Assembly (NCBI GenBank): GCA_030613245.1
Contig: JAUWMI010000012.1
Span: 24,414 to 88,413 of the forward strand
Length of the DNA: 64,000 nt
Reading direction: 5' to 3'
DNA from: Candidatus Sumerlaeota bacterium
Lineage (GTDB): Bacteria; Sumerlaeota; Sumerlaeia; MWCT01; JAUWMI01
Below the pieces are notes generated by a model. The model was given only the letters and a program-made list of their open reading frames with translations. It ran no database searches and was not told the origin of the DNA. Below are positions 54,054 to 63,782 of this stretch, in pieces (the first letter of the stretch is position 1; each line of letters starts with the position of its first letter). The position numbers and the translations under genes were made by a program.

Positions 54054-55136
54054 ATGAAAACCTTTCACAATTCTCGTCTCAAACGCGTCCAGGCTCACCT
54101 GGCTGAACGCAGGCTCGATGCATTCGTGGTCATGGACCGCTACAATACCCGTTACCTTACGGGCTTCACGGGAACATCATCGCTCTTGGTACTCACCCGT
54201 AATCATACATATTTCATCACTGATTCTCGCTATGTTGAGCGGGCTCGGCAGGAACTTCGCGGTCTGCGAATCCTTCGCCAACCGTTGCGTAACCCGGAGC
54301 GCTGGCTGTCGCGATTTTTTCAGGCACGCCACCTGTCAACAATCGGCTTTGAAGAGACTATCTCTTACAAAGAATACGTGCGCTTGAGGCGGATCCTGAA
54401 GCCTGCGCGCATGCGCGAGTGTACGGCAATTTTGACGCAGCTTCGCATAAAAAAGGGCGCCACAGAGCTTCGACATATAAAAACAAGTGCCCACATTGCA
54501 GAGAGGGCTTTGCAATGGCTACTTAAGCGAATTTGCCCGGGAACCACAGAGCAGGAGCTTGCGCTCGGTCTGCGTCGCAGGCTGGAGCATCTTGGCTCCG
54601 ATGGCGAAGCCTTCCCTCCCATTATTGCCAGCGGTGCTCATGCAGCTTGGCCTCATGCTGAAACGTCACGCCGGAAGATGCGGCGCGGCGATCCGGTCAT
54701 CATTGACCTTGGTGCAGTAAGCCAGGGATACTGCTCAGACCTGACCCGTACAGTCTTTGTTCAGAGCGCGAGCCGCAGTCTGCAGAAGCTGTATCGCATT
54801 GTGCGCGAGGCACAGTCACGAGCCATCGACGCAATTCGACCCGGCATGGCTGCGTGTGAAATTGACGCCATCGCCCGCCGTTTCATCGAGCGCCACGGCT
54901 ACGGCAAATACTTCGGTCACGGTCTCGGCCATGGCGTCGGCCTCAGTATCCACGAACCGCCTACCCTGAATCCCCAGAGTCGTGACGTCCTGGAGCCCGG
55001 CATGGTGGTCACCGTTGAACCGGGAATCTACATTACGGGCAAAGGTGGTATCCGTATCGAAGACCTGGTGCTTGTTACTAAGACCGGATATGAACTCCTC
55101 ACCCATTCGCCCCGTGATCTGACTGTGCTGAAATAG
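54054..55136 (+). CDS. M24 family Xaa-Pro aminopeptidase
   Basis: The 360-residue protein has a creatinase N-terminal domain ([15 protein letters not shown]) and the pita-bread catalytic domain with five metal ligands. These lie in [43 protein letters not shown] and GGIRIED. The family removes N-terminal residues before proline. The ATG at 54054 follows GGAAG; a TTG at 54051 is adjacent. The last 95 bases recur, 89% identical, at 60587-60681. Confidence 0.94.
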   Translation: MKTFHNSRLKRVQAHLAERRLDAFVVMDRYNTRYLTGFTGTSSLLVLTRNHTYFITDSRYVERARQELRGLRILRQPLRNPERWLSRFFQARHLSTIGFEETISYKEYVRLRRILKPARMRECTAILTQLRIKKGATELRHIKTSAHIAERALQWLLKRICPGTTEQELALGLRRRLEHLGSDGEAFPPIIASGAHAAWPHAETSRRKMRRGDPVIIDLGAVSQGYCSDLTRTVFVQSASRSLQKLYRIVREAQSRAIDAIRPGMAACEIDAIARRFIERHGYGKYFGHGLGHGVGLSIHEPPTLNPQSRDVLEPGMVVTVEPGIYITGKGGIRIEDLVLVTKTGYELLTHSPRDLTVLK

Positions 55137-55212
55137 CACTACCCCACCTCACAGTTTGCCCATTTCCCTTTGCTTCAACTCTAGTATTGCCTAAGAAAGA
55201 TTAGCTTCTTTC

Positions 55213-55240
55213 TTGACATACAATGAGCAGATGATAGAAT
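55213..55240 (+). promoter_or_regulatory. sigma-70-type promoter
   Basis: TTGACA and TAGAAT are separated by 16 bases and lie 126 bases before the secreted repeat-protein gene. The match is good. Confidence 0.7.
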
Positions 55241-55365
55241 AGTAAATCTTACACAGGAATATTCTGCTTGCCATGTGAGACGTAAGTAATTTGGCCGTTA
55301 GCGGCAACAGCAAGACAAATGCACTGTTGCGTTAGATTAGAAAAAACAAACAGGAGGTAGGTAAA

Positions 55366-57045
55366 ATGGTTACTAAGAGGGTTATGTTTTGGCTATGCGT
55401 TTGTGGACTCATGATACTGGCAGGGTACATATATGCTGATATTCCGCATATGATTAATTATCAGGGAATAGTAGCTGTGAATGGCAACCCCTTTGATGGG
55501 ACAGGATATTTTAAGTTTGCTGTCGTAAACGCAGCTGGAAATGTGACTTACTGGTCCAATAATGGCACCAGTGTCGGAGGGAGTGAACCTACCAGTGCTG
55601 TTTCCCTATCCGTTTCCAAAGGTAGATTCAGTGTACAATTGGGCGACACCAGCCTGGCCAACATGACTCAGGAAATCCCCCCTGCTGTATTTGATGCCCC
55701 AGAGAGGTATTTGCGGATTTGGTTTGATGATGGAGTAAATGGCTCGCAATTACTCAGCCCTGATAGCAGGCTAATAAGCACGCCGTATAGTTATAAAGCA
55801 GATGATGCGCAGCAGCTTGACGGCCAGGATTCCACGGATTTTGCTGTGGCTGTCCACTCCCATTCATCTCTCGATGCCGCCGACGGAAGCCCGACCGATG
55901 CTGTCTACGTGGACAATGCGGGCAACGTTGGCATCCGAACCACAAGTCCTCAGGTCAAACTATCTCTTGGAACGGATCTTAATCCAAAAAAATTAGCCTT
56001 ATGGGATGGAGTTAGTGATTTTTATGGATTGGGATGTGATTTGGGTCGAATAACAATTTATACTAACAACACCGAAAAAATGACCATCTTAAACAACGGC
56101 AATGTCGGTATCGGAACCGCATTTCCGGAAAGGAAATTACATATAGCAGGAACAAGGCAATGGATTACAGATTCAGGCACAGACATATCCTTATGGTTCG
56201 GAGCCAATTACCCATCCTCTACTAATTGGGCAGGAATCGGCATGCTTGACGATGGGAGTTTGAGGCTAACTGGTGGAGAAGCGCTGGGCCCGAATCCCCA
56301 TATGACAATTACAGACAGTGGCAACGTCGGCATCGGTACCAGTAGCCCCCAACAGAAGCTACACGTAGCTGGTGCAAGCCGCTTTGATGTGAACGGCAAT
56401 ATCTATATCACTACGCCGGGAGGCTGGCCTGGAGTTATAGCATATCCTGCTACTGGCGGACACCGGCGAGAAATAATCTTTGACTCCGGGGGGATTCGTT
56501 TGTTGACGAGTTCTTCCTCTTCACCAAGCCCGGCCAATAACGGACTTATAATATACGAAAACGGTAATGTTCAAATATCGGCTCGCACCATTACCGGCGT
56601 CTTAGAAATCACCGGTGGTTCGGATCTGTCGGAGCAATTTGAAGTTAACGCAAATAAACCGGACTTAGCACCGACTCCCGGAATGGTCGTAAGTATTGAC
56701 CCTGAAAGTCCTGGAGATCTGGTGGTTAGTAGTAAGGCCCATGATCGCAAAGTTGCCGGCATCATAAGCGGTGCAGGCGGTGTTCAGCCGGGAATGTTAA
56801 TGGGACAGAAAGGCTCAAAGGCTGACGGGATCAACCCTGTGGCGCTCACCGGCCGAGTCTATGCATTGGTCGATGCCTCATACGGGGCTATCGAGCCCGG
56901 TGACCTGCTTACGACTTCTGATACTCCGGGGCACGCCATGAAGGTAACTGATTACACAAAAAGCCAGGGTGCAATCATTGGCAAGGCAATGTCTTCGTTG
57001 GACAAAGGCAAGGATCTTGTGCTGGTTCTTGTGACATTACAGTAA
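55366..57045 (+). CDS. secreted beta-repeat protein with GNVGIG motifs
   Basis: The 559-residue protein has a signal peptide (MFWLCVCGLMILAGYIYA). An N-terminal beta domain (about 25-150; INYQGIV, LLSPDSRLISTPYSYKA) follows. Repeats with GNVGIGT-x3-P-x2-KLHVAG near residues 185, 245 and 325 come next, a pattern common in tail-fibre-like and surface proteins of uncultured bacteria. The last 150 residues (LTGRVYALVDASYGAIEPGDLLTTS) match the C-terminal domain usual for such proteins. AGGAGG precedes the ATG. It is likely exported; the function is unknown. Confidence 0.78.
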   Translation: MVTKRVMFWLCVCGLMILAGYIYADIPHMINYQGIVAVNGNPFDGTGYFKFAVVNAAGNVTYWSNNGTSVGGSEPTSAVSLSVSKGRFSVQLGDTSLANMTQEIPPAVFDAPERYLRIWFDDGVNGSQLLSPDSRLISTPYSYKADDAQQLDGQDSTDFAVAVHSHSSLDAADGSPTDAVYVDNAGNVGIRTTSPQVKLSLGTDLNPKKLALWDGVSDFYGLGCDLGRITIYTNNTEKMTILNNGNVGIGTAFPERKLHIAGTRQWITDSGTDISLWFGANYPSSTNWAGIGMLDDGSLRLTGGEALGPNPHMTITDSGNVGIGTSSPQQKLHVAGASRFDVNGNIYITTPGGWPGVIAYPATGGHRREIIFDSGGIRLLTSSSSSPSPANNGLIIYENGNVQISARTITGVLEITGGSDLSEQFEVNANKPDLAPTPGMVVSIDPESPGDLVVSSKAHDRKVAGIISGAGGVQPGMLMGQKGSKADGINPVALTGRVYALVDASYGAIEPGDLLTTSDTPGHAMKVTDYTKSQGAIIGKAMSSLDKGKDLVLVLVTLQ

Positions 57046-57067
57046 TTAGGACGATGGAGGTGTAATA

Positions 57068-58687
57068 ATGAAACAGATTATAAATAGAGCCTCAAGAGCA
57101 AGCTGGATTTTCAGACTAATATCATTTTCATGCCTGATTCTGATCCCTTTTGCAGTACAGGCAAGTGAGCTGACAGAGCAAGAAGTACAAGCTGCTGTTC
57201 AAACATGGGTTCGATCTGTAACAGCAGATGCAAAGCCTGATGCCGTTATCGAGATAATGGAGCCTTATATAGTTTATGGAGAAACAGTTGCCTACATTGC
57301 CCATCTTCAGGGCGGCGGTTTTTGTCTTACAGGGGCAGACAATCTGGTTCTCCCTGTCTATCTTTACAGTCCGCAGAGAACGTATGACCCCGAAGATCCG
57401 AACTATCAATACGTCCTCTGGGAAATCGCAGAAAGGACAAAAGGACTGAGAAAAGCATCAAGAGAATACCTCCCAATAATGCAAGAGTATCAGGAGGCCC
57501 TGGCGGAGAGAGCCTCATTCTGGCAGAAGCTCATAGCCGGCCGTGCTCCTATGAGGATGGAGGGGCTGGAAGCTCTTACTGCAAAAGCTGAACCCAATTT
57601 GATGACCCTCGATTTTACTTCACACTGGCACCAGTCTTCGCCATATAACGACCAATGCCCGCTCCTAACCCCACCGGATGAGCACACACTTGTCGGCTGT
57701 GTAGCCACTGCTATGGCCCAGACGATGTACTACTGGAGATGGCCTAATACAGGCGTAGGCAGCAATTCTATAACGTACAACTACAGGTGGAGAAATACTT
57801 GGGATGAAGAGCCATTGGCTACAGACCCCAACATTACCCCTCCCAGCCATTGGGTTGGACGTCTCGAATGGACTGCTGCAAACGGAGGAAGACTGCGAAT
57901 GAATGGCTACTGGGACGGGAGTAAATACAATGCAGCGAGAAATCTTAGCAGTGACAATGACTATCGGGTAGCACTCGAAAATCTCTGGAACAGACTCACA
58001 TCTGCATCAACGAACTATCCTGCTAATTTCGGTGCGACAAACTACAATTGGAGTGTTATGCAGGACACCCACACAGACCCATCGGATGATGGAGACCCCG
58101 AGGTAGCAAAGCTGAACCATCATGCAGGTGTTGCTGTTAATATGAACTATGGAATCGGTGTCTCCACTTCTGGCAGCGGGGCTGCTGTGAACGCTATGGA
58201 AAACAACTTTCGCTACGACCAAGATGCTATCGTGCAAAATAAGAATGCAAATTCTATAAACTTGTTGACAGAGGAAATCCAGTGGTTACGCCCTGTCTTG
58301 CTTGGAGGCTGCAGGCCGACTGGGGGATGCCACGAGTGGGTTACACTGGGCTACAACAAGGGGACTGACCCGAACCGGCAATTCTACATGAACTTTGGAA
58401 ATGGTGCTATAAATGAATGGTACTCCTTAGACAGTGTGACGTACTCAGAGCTGCAGGATCATATTACCGGCCTTGCGCCACTAAATGTAGTAAGATTTGT
58501 GGGTAATACCAGCCCTGGGGACGGATCTCCTGATAATCCACACAGGGATATCGACGAAGCACTTGGCTCTGTCCCCAACGGTGGCACACTTATATTCGAG
58601 GCCGGTTCCACTAATACATTTTCCGGCAGCAGTCTTGTAATTGACCGGCCACTCACCCTTAAGGGGAAAAATGCAGTGATACAGTAA
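57068..58687 (+). CDS. secreted C10 (streptopain-like) cysteine peptidase
   Basis: The 539-residue preproprotein has a signal peptide (residues about 12-32) and a propeptide of about 150 residues. The C10 catalytic blocks follow: GCVATAMAQTMYYW (Cys211) and GGCHEWVTLGYN (His422), with AKLNHHAGVAVNMNYG between them. A C-terminal piece of about 70 residues (SPGDGSPDNPHRDIDEALGSVPNGG) resembles the first rungs of a right-handed beta-helix and then stops, either a short domain or a truncation. GGAGGTG precedes the ATG. It is 22 bases after the repeat-protein gene and likely in one operon with it. Confidence 0.86.
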   Translation: MKQIINRASRASWIFRLISFSCLILIPFAVQASELTEQEVQAAVQTWVRSVTADAKPDAVIEIMEPYIVYGETVAYIAHLQGGGFCLTGADNLVLPVYLYSPQRTYDPEDPNYQYVLWEIAERTKGLRKASREYLPIMQEYQEALAERASFWQKLIAGRAPMRMEGLEALTAKAEPNLMTLDFTSHWHQSSPYNDQCPLLTPPDEHTLVGCVATAMAQTMYYWRWPNTGVGSNSITYNYRWRNTWDEEPLATDPNITPPSHWVGRLEWTAANGGRLRMNGYWDGSKYNAARNLSSDNDYRVALENLWNRLTSASTNYPANFGATNYNWSVMQDTHTDPSDDGDPEVAKLNHHAGVAVNMNYGIGVSTSGSGAAVNAMENNFRYDQDAIVQNKNANSINLLTEEIQWLRPVLLGGCRPTGGCHEWVTLGYNKGTDPNRQFYMNFGNGAINEWYSLDSVTYSELQDHITGLAPLNVVRFVGNTSPGDGSPDNPHRDIDEALGSVPNGGTLIFEAGSTNTFSGSSLVIDRPLTLKGKNAVIQ

Positions 58688-58730
58688 GAGAAATAAGTGC
58701 AGATTTCAGTTCCGCAAAAGTTATTAAATT

Positions 58731-59057
58731 ATGTCGAAGATTAAACAAATCATTGGAATCTTAATCCTTCAATTGTTCCTGTGTGGCGTTCTGCTTGGAA
58801 TGCTGTCAGCTTCCGTGACATATGCTCAAACGAATTCTGTTTCGCAGGAGATCAGGCAACTATTGGGAAATCTTCAGACTACTAGCCAAAGAGGGATGGA
58901 GAAACGTCAAGTACTCCAGGAACCTCCACGATATTCAATTGGTGCAGATGGTTACTTGCGCCATATTGGTGCACCGCCATTGCATTATTTTCCTGTAACG
59001 CAACTTAAGAGTGCTTATGGAGCGCCATGCAGCAAGGGTGCGAATAATGATGCGTAA
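58731..59057 (+). CDS. short exported protein, possibly a truncated gene
   Basis: The 108-residue protein has a signal peptide ([17 protein letters not shown], cut near TYAQ). A helical stretch and [16 protein letters not shown] follow, looking like the start of a larger secreted domain. It ends abruptly after SKGANNDA, where the next gene begins with an 11-base overlap. No strong ribosome-binding site is seen. It is either a real small protein or the 5' end of a gene cut by the joining of the cohesin gene. Confidence 0.55.
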   Translation: MSKIKQIIGILILQLFLCGVLLGMLSASVTYAQTNSVSQEIRQLLGNLQTTSQRGMEKRQVLQEPPRYSIGADGYLRHIGAPPLHYFPVTQLKSAYGAPCSKGANNDA

Positions 59058-60573
59058 TAAAAGCCATAACAGGAACTCAGTAGGAATGACCATAAGAAAG
59101 CATTTGCCGATTATTGCAGTTATCGCTCTAGTCATGCTTTGTAATTTTGGGTTTGCACGCAGTAGCTTGAATTATAAATTGACAGCTGAGGGAATTGATT
59201 CAGCAGGTAGGGAGCGGAATTCCACTGACTATAATGCATGGGATGCTACGGGCGAGCCGGCGGTTGGCAGGGCAACTAGTGCCGCGTATGAACTAATTGG
59301 CGGTATTGACCATGCTGGGCCAACGCCGACACCAACCCCTACGCCCACAGCTACTCCGACAGCATCACCTAGTCCTACACCGACGCCAAGTCCGACTCCA
59401 TCACCCACTTCTACACCTACGCCTACTGCAAGTCCAACGCCGACCCCAACCCTCACTCCTACACCGACACCTACTCCGACGGCCACCCCAACAGCTACTC
59501 CAACTCCGACTCCAACGCCGACTGTAACGCCAGTTGTGCTTATTGTAGAGAATAGCTCAGGTGCCCCGGGTGCAACGAATGTCCCTGTCCAGATCAGCCT
59601 GGACAACACCATGAATGTAAAGGATGTGCAGTTAACTCTGTGCGATATCCCGGACTTGTTAACTCTTGGGAGTCGGACTCCGGATCCAGATCCCACCCGA
59701 GCCTCAGGATTCATAGTGGCTGCCAATGAAGTCAGCGGTGGCTGTGTGGAGGTGCTTATGGTCTCCCTCACTGAAGATCTCATCGCTCCGGGCACTGGGC
59801 CAATCTTAACCCTGTATTACGATGTGGATGCCGGCGCTACGCCAGGCACAGAGATTGATATGCAACTCACCGCCTATAACGTAGCGGATGAGAACAATGA
59901 TCCTCTGCCGGTAATACCAGTTGATGGGACATTCACCGTGGGACTCAAGGGAGATCTGGATGGCGACGGAGATTGTGACCTGTTTGACGTCCTGCGTGAG
60001 ATTGATATCGTGCTTTCCAAGCCGCCTCCACCAACGGCTTACGAGCTCTGGGCAGGAGATATGGACGGTGACACTGATATTGACCTGTTTGATATTCTGG
60101 CGCTGATTGACTGTATCCTGGGCAAGACAGCATGTACATGTGCTGGAGGAACTGTTGCGCCAGAAGCAGAATCTGAAGAGCCAGGTGAGACAGAGGAACT
60201 AATCATTGAAAATGAGACAAATACTTTGAGCATCCCTGTTGAGCTGAGTAATAAAGAGGCAGTGAAGGGACTCTATTTCCAACTGTCCCACATTCCTAAA
60301 GGTTTAACTTTGCGAGCAATTACACTCGCCGAAGGCCTTGAAGGGTTTCATGTGGACTTCAATCAGATAGGTCAGGAGGTCAGAGTAATCTTGGTATCCA
60401 TAGGAGGAGAACTGATTGCTTCCGGCGATGGGCCGATTATAAATCTAGTGTTTGAAGCATCTGCAAAGAAACTCCGTAGCCGCCCTGGCTTTGGGGTGTT
60501 CAAGAACATCCAGGCAGCTGGCGAGGGGAACAAACCAGTAAAGGTAAAACTGAAAATTCAAAGCAAGAAATAG
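59047..60573 (+). CDS. secreted cohesin / dockerin / cohesin-like protein
   Basis: The protein has about 508 residues with a signal peptide ([19 protein letters not shown]). A domain ending [11 protein letters not shown], with the NYKL...[14 protein letters not shown] pattern, comes next, then a Pro/Thr linker of about 75 residues. A cohesin-like beta domain (VPVQISLDN to [10 protein letters not shown]) follows, then two dockerin calcium loops ([15 protein letters not shown] and [15 protein letters not shown]), and a second cohesin-like domain ([16 protein letters not shown] to INLVFEASA). AAGGG before the double ATG at 59047 sets the start. Cohesin-dockerin pairs build cell-surface complexes; no cellulase is present, so the partner is unknown. 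Confidence 0.8.
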   Translation: MMRNKSHNRNSVGMTIRKHLPIIAVIALVMLCNFGFARSSLNYKLTAEGIDSAGRERNSTDYNAWDATGEPAVGRATSAAYELIGGIDHAGPTPTPTPTPTATPTASPSPTPTPSPTPSPTSTPTPTASPTPTPTLTPTPTPTPTATPTATPTPTPTPTVTPVVLIVENSSGAPGATNVPVQISLDNTMNVKDVQLTLCDIPDLLTLGSRTPDPDPTRASGFIVAANEVSGGCVEVLMVSLTEDLIAPGTGPILTLYYDVDAGATPGTEIDMQLTAYNVADENNDPLPVIPVDGTFTVGLKGDLDGDGDCDLFDVLREIDIVLSKPPPPTAYELWAGDMDGDTDIDLFDILALIDCILGKTACTCAGGTVAPEAESEEPGETEELIIENETNTLSIPVELSNKEAVKGLYFQLSHIPKGLTLRAITLAEGLEGFHVDFNQIGQEVRVILVSIGGELIASGDGPIINLVFEASAKKLRSRPGFGVFKNIQAAGEGNKPVKVKLKIQSKK

Positions 60574-60586
60574 CCTCTTCTTGTTC

Positions 60587-60681
60587 AAGGCGGTATTCGG
60601 ATCGAAGACCTTGTACTTGTTACTAAGACCGGCTATGAACTCCTCACCCATTCGCCCCGCCATATGACCGTGCTGAAATAG
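60587..60681 (+). pseudogene. duplicated 3' fragment of an M24 peptidase gene
   Basis: The 95 bases equal 55042-55136 with 10 differences and no gap, and encode [19 protein letters not shown] through to the stop. Most changes are synonymous, so the fragment came from a working, diverged paralogue rather than from a recent copy of the neighbour. Confidence 0.85.
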
Positions 60682-60886
60682 TACGACTCTGCGATTTGTT
60701 CAAAATTTAGTCATAGTTTGTCAAACCTTATTGCAGGTACAAGCGCGCCGCACTCTGCTTTAATTTGGACCAGACTGTTTAAGCACAATTCTTCCCCTTT
60801 TCCTCTCAGAGAACATTCAGATTGTTCACTTCTCCCCAGCAGGGCGAATGCCAGCCTAATTTTAATGAGAAGACACAAGATTTTGT

Positions 60887-60914
60887 TTGACAATTAATCC
60901 TGCCAGTATATAAT
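60887..60914 (+). promoter_or_regulatory. full-consensus sigma-70 promoter
   Basis: TTGACA and TATAAT, both perfect, are separated by 16 bases. It is the strongest promoter seen in the window. The expected start is near 60921. Confidence 0.85.
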
Positions 60915-60920
60915 TTCGAG

Positions 60921-61046
60921 ATTTAGTATGAAGAGGCACAAGAACGATGTGCACTGCACCAAAATGGGTCAGCTTTGTGAATGGCTCTTACAAACAACCT
61001 TTTCTACAGTCTCAAAATGTAGAAAAGCCTGTTTAGGCCTTTTTCT
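60921..61046 (+). ncRNA. putative small RNA or leaderless 40-residue ORF
   Basis: The transcript from the consensus promoter would run about 125 bases to a 3' structure. That structure is a perfect 10-bp stem CTTTTCTACA/TGTAGAAAAG, then GCCTGTTTAGGC followed by CTTTTTCTTT, which resembles a terminator. The same strand holds an ORF from ATG 60928 to TGA 61050 (40 residues, four Cys) with no ribosome-binding site. Either a small RNA or a leaderless peptide is possible. Confidence 0.4.
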
Positions 61047-61371
61047 TTGAACAAAAAACTAGGAAAGTTAACAACTGTAAAATCAATACTATAGCCGTCA
61101 ATCGGAATAATTCTCCCAAGATTTGGGTAAAATTTGCATTCCTTCTCCTACTAGTCTGATTATTGCCTTTTTTAAATGCCAATCATGGGGCGAATTATGT
61201 ATTCCACAAGTTCTAAACGAGTTGAGCATTTGCTCAATGACAACCTTCACGTTTTAGCAGACAACTCGCTTGATCTTTGAACCAGACGTGAGCGTGGACA
61301 AACATGAATAGATGCTGGTGGTTTGAGTCACATCAAAGCGTATCGTCAGATTCTCCTGAGACTGTAGGGTT
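61047..61371 (+). other. AT-rich non-coding stretch
   Basis: No gene is seen. A hairpin TTGAGCA / TGCTCAA lies near 61224-61240. The FHA pseudogene starts at the right end. Confidence 0.4.
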
Positions 61372-61860
61372 ATGCCATTGCTCCAAGTTATAAAAGGATA
61401 CAATATAAGAGCCCAGTACCTGCTGGACCACATCACGACTATCGGCCGCGACATATCCAATACCATCCAGTTGCTCGACCCAAGTGTTTCCCGTTTCCAC
61501 GCCATCATGGTCAAAAGAATCAGCGCTGCATTATCCGTGACAAGAAGAGTCTGAACGGCGTTTTTATCAATGGTAGGCGCATCAAAGAGCAAACGCTTGA
61601 GTAGAATAACCAAATTCAGCTAGGGAAAGCACTTCTCTTGTTTGACTCGGAGGTTGACATGAGGAATACCGTATTGGGATCGAAATCAGTCATTCTTAGT
61701 TCCCCGGACAGCGAGACAACGTCCATTCCTCTCGTTGATCAGGAACTCGCCAAAGCTTCCTCCGCCGATAAGATTCCGGCGGAATCGATTTTTCAAGTCT
61801 GTGATCTCGCATCGGCTTCTCCAATCACGTCATTTATTAGATTGCGAATCTGTAGCGTTA
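61372..61860 (+). pseudogene. frameshifted FHA-domain regulator remnant
   Basis: The first frame encodes a clear FHA start: TTIGRDISNTIQLLDPSVSRFHAIM. Near 61512, at a run of four A, the reading shifts by one and continues as IIRDKKSLNGVFINGRRIKEQ, the rest of the FHA core. A TAG at 61602-61604 then replaces a sense codon, after which NNQIQLGKALLLF completes the domain. The following 80 residues resemble the linker of FHA-GAF-sigma-54 activators. The gene is broken twice and then merges into the VCBS-protein frame. Confidence 0.8.
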
Positions 61861-61883
61861 TCAGTGGGAAGAAATTTGCCGGT

Positions 61884-63782
61884 TTGAGGAGAAGTTTCAC
61901 GTTCGCCATTCTCGGTCTTCTGATGTTAGCCTTTCCAGCGCAGTGGGCGGGAGCTCGTGAGATCCCCTTCAGCGAGGGCAATACAGTGGACGGGGCATTT
62001 GACGGTGCGTCTTCCGTTTATGCGGCGGACATAGATGGCGATGGAGACCTGGACGTGCTCGGCGCGGCTGGAGATACCGATGAGATCACCTGGTGGGAAA
62101 ACACGAATGGTGACGGCACAGCCTGGGCGGAACACACCGTGGACGGGGATTTCGCCGGGGCAACTAGCGTATACGCGGCGGATGTAGATGGCGATGGCGA
62201 TCTGGACATCCTTGCCGCTGCTTATGATGCGAATGACATCACCTGGTGGGAGAACACGAATGATATTGGTACGTCCTGGACAGAGCACACCGTAGGTGAA
62301 AATTTCAACGGAGCCTATTCCGTGTATGCAGCGGATCTGGATGGCGACGGCGACCTGGACGTACTCGGTGCGGCTTCAATTGACGATGACATTACCTGGT
62401 GGGAAAACACGAATGTCGCAGGCACGGCATGGACGGAGCACAACGTGGATGCGAGTTTCAATGGAGCGCATTCTGTGTATGCGGCGGACGTGGATGCCGA
62501 CGGCGACATGGACGTCCTCGGCGCCGCTTACAATGACGACGACATTACCTGGTGGGAGAACACGAATGATATTGGTACGTCTTGGACGGAGCACATCGTG
62601 GATGCAAATTTCGATGGAGCAAATTCTGTGTATGCAGTGGACGTGGACGGCGACGGCGACCTGGACGTCCTCGGTGCGGCTTCAATTGACGATGACATTA
62701 CCTGGTGGGAGAACACTAATGATGTTGGTACGTCCTGGACGGAGCACACCGTGGAGGGCGATTTCCTCAGCGCGAATAGCGTATATGGAGCGGACATGGA
62801 TGGCGACGGTGACATGGATATAGTCGGAGCGGCTTATGATGCCAATGACATCACCTGGTGGGAGAACGCGGATGGCGCCGGTACGGTCTGGACAGAGCAC
62901 ACCGTGGAGGGGGATTTCGACGGAGCATGGGCCATGTATGTGGCAGACTTGGATGGCGATGCCGACCTGGACATCCTTGGAGCGGCATCCATTGCCGATG
63001 ACATCAGCTGGTGGGAGAACAAGGGCGGGCAATTTAAGTTGCCAACGACAGACTCCGCACCCGCGACTATTACAGACGGTGAAATGGACGATGTCCTGAA
63101 GATTATCACCACCCACAGCGGACGCACCGACGATACGGATATGGAACTGGCCACGCTGGATCTGCTGTTCGAGGAGAGCGCGGGCGATCCATTGACCAGC
63201 GCCGAGGCCAATGCGATCATCAACAACTTGCACATTTACCTTGATGACGGCTCGGGCACGTTCGAAAGCGGTTCCGACACGCTGACCACTACTGTAAGCA
63301 CGCTTGTTTTGAACAACGGCGTACAAACGGCGGCGTTCTCGGACGGCGACCCGAATGTACAGGTGGCCTATGGAACGCCAAGAACGTATTTCGTGGTAGC
63401 GGAATTGGCCAGTAACGCCGCATCCCAGACTCCAAATCAGTTCCGTATCACCCATATCACGGAGTCAAGCAGCACCGCGGAAGACCGTGACCATGACATT
63501 GATCTGATAATGGAATACGCAGCGAATATCCTTTCATCGATTGTCACAGCTGCTCCGGTGCCGACACCTACTCCTACACCCACACCCACTCCGTCACCAA
63601 GCCCATCGCCAACACCTACTCCTACACCAACAGCAACACCAACACCCACACCAACGCCGACAGCGACGCCAACGCCCACTCCAACACCGCCACCAACTTC
63701 TACTGTCGTCCGTACATTTCCTATGCCAGATTCACCAGCGACTAAACAACTGTTCCTTTCTGGTCGACTGCTCTCGATATAA
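61884..63782 (+). CDS. secreted seven-repeat VCBS/FG-GAP protein, 3' end probably lost
   Basis: The frame is open from 61605, but the part before about 61870 belongs to the FHA remnant. A signal peptide (RRSFTFAILGLLMLAFPAQWAGA) follows a TTG at 61884, which is the likely start. Residues then form seven repeats of 51 residues (61989 to about 63055), each with AADxDGDGDLDVLGAA and DITWWENT, Ca-binding blades of an FG-GAP/VCBS propeller. A domain of about 160 residues comes next, then a Pro/Thr/Ser stretch. The last 30 residues (STVVRTFPMPDSPATKQ...) are antisense to a phage gene, so the true C-terminus is missing. Confidence 0.72.
   Translation: MRRSFTFAILGLLMLAFPAQWAGAREIPFSEGNTVDGAFDGASSVYAADIDGDGDLDVLGAAGDTDEITWWENTNGDGTAWAEHTVDGDFAGATSVYAADVDGDGDLDILAAAYDANDITWWENTNDIGTSWTEHTVGENFNGAYSVYAADLDGDGDLDVLGAASIDDDITWWENTNVAGTAWTEHNVDASFNGAHSVYAADVDADGDMDVLGAAYNDDDITWWENTNDIGTSWTEHIVDANFDGANSVYAVDVDGDGDLDVLGAASIDDDITWWENTNDVGTSWTEHTVEGDFLSANSVYGADMDGDGDMDIVGAAYDANDITWWENADGAGTVWTEHTVEGDFDGAWAMYVADLDGDADLDILGAASIADDISWWENKGGQFKLPTTDSAPATITDGEMDDVLKIITTHSGRTDDTDMELATLDLLFEESAGDPLTSAEANAIINNLHIYLDDGSGTFESGSDTLTTTVSTLVLNNGVQTAAFSDGDPNVQVAYGTPRTYFVVAELASNAASQTPNQFRITHITESSSTAEDRDHDIDLIMEYAANILSSIVTAAPVPTPTPTPTPTPSPSPSPTPTPTPTATPTPTPTPTATPTPTPTPPPTSTVVRTFPMPDSPATKQLFLSGRLLSI

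Noticed and set aside
59229..59795. Minus-strand frame rich in Gly-Val repeats
   Set aside because: It is the antisense of the Pro/Thr linker of the cohesin gene; low complexity alone keeps the frame open.
61989..63055. Regular 153-base repeats resembling a satellite or CRISPR-like array
   Set aside because: They are in-frame protein repeats (FG-GAP blades) without unique spacers.
62682..63455. Minus-strand frame (257 codons) opposite the VCBS repeats
   Set aside because: Its open reading comes from the 153-base repeat on the other strand; no start signal or motif.
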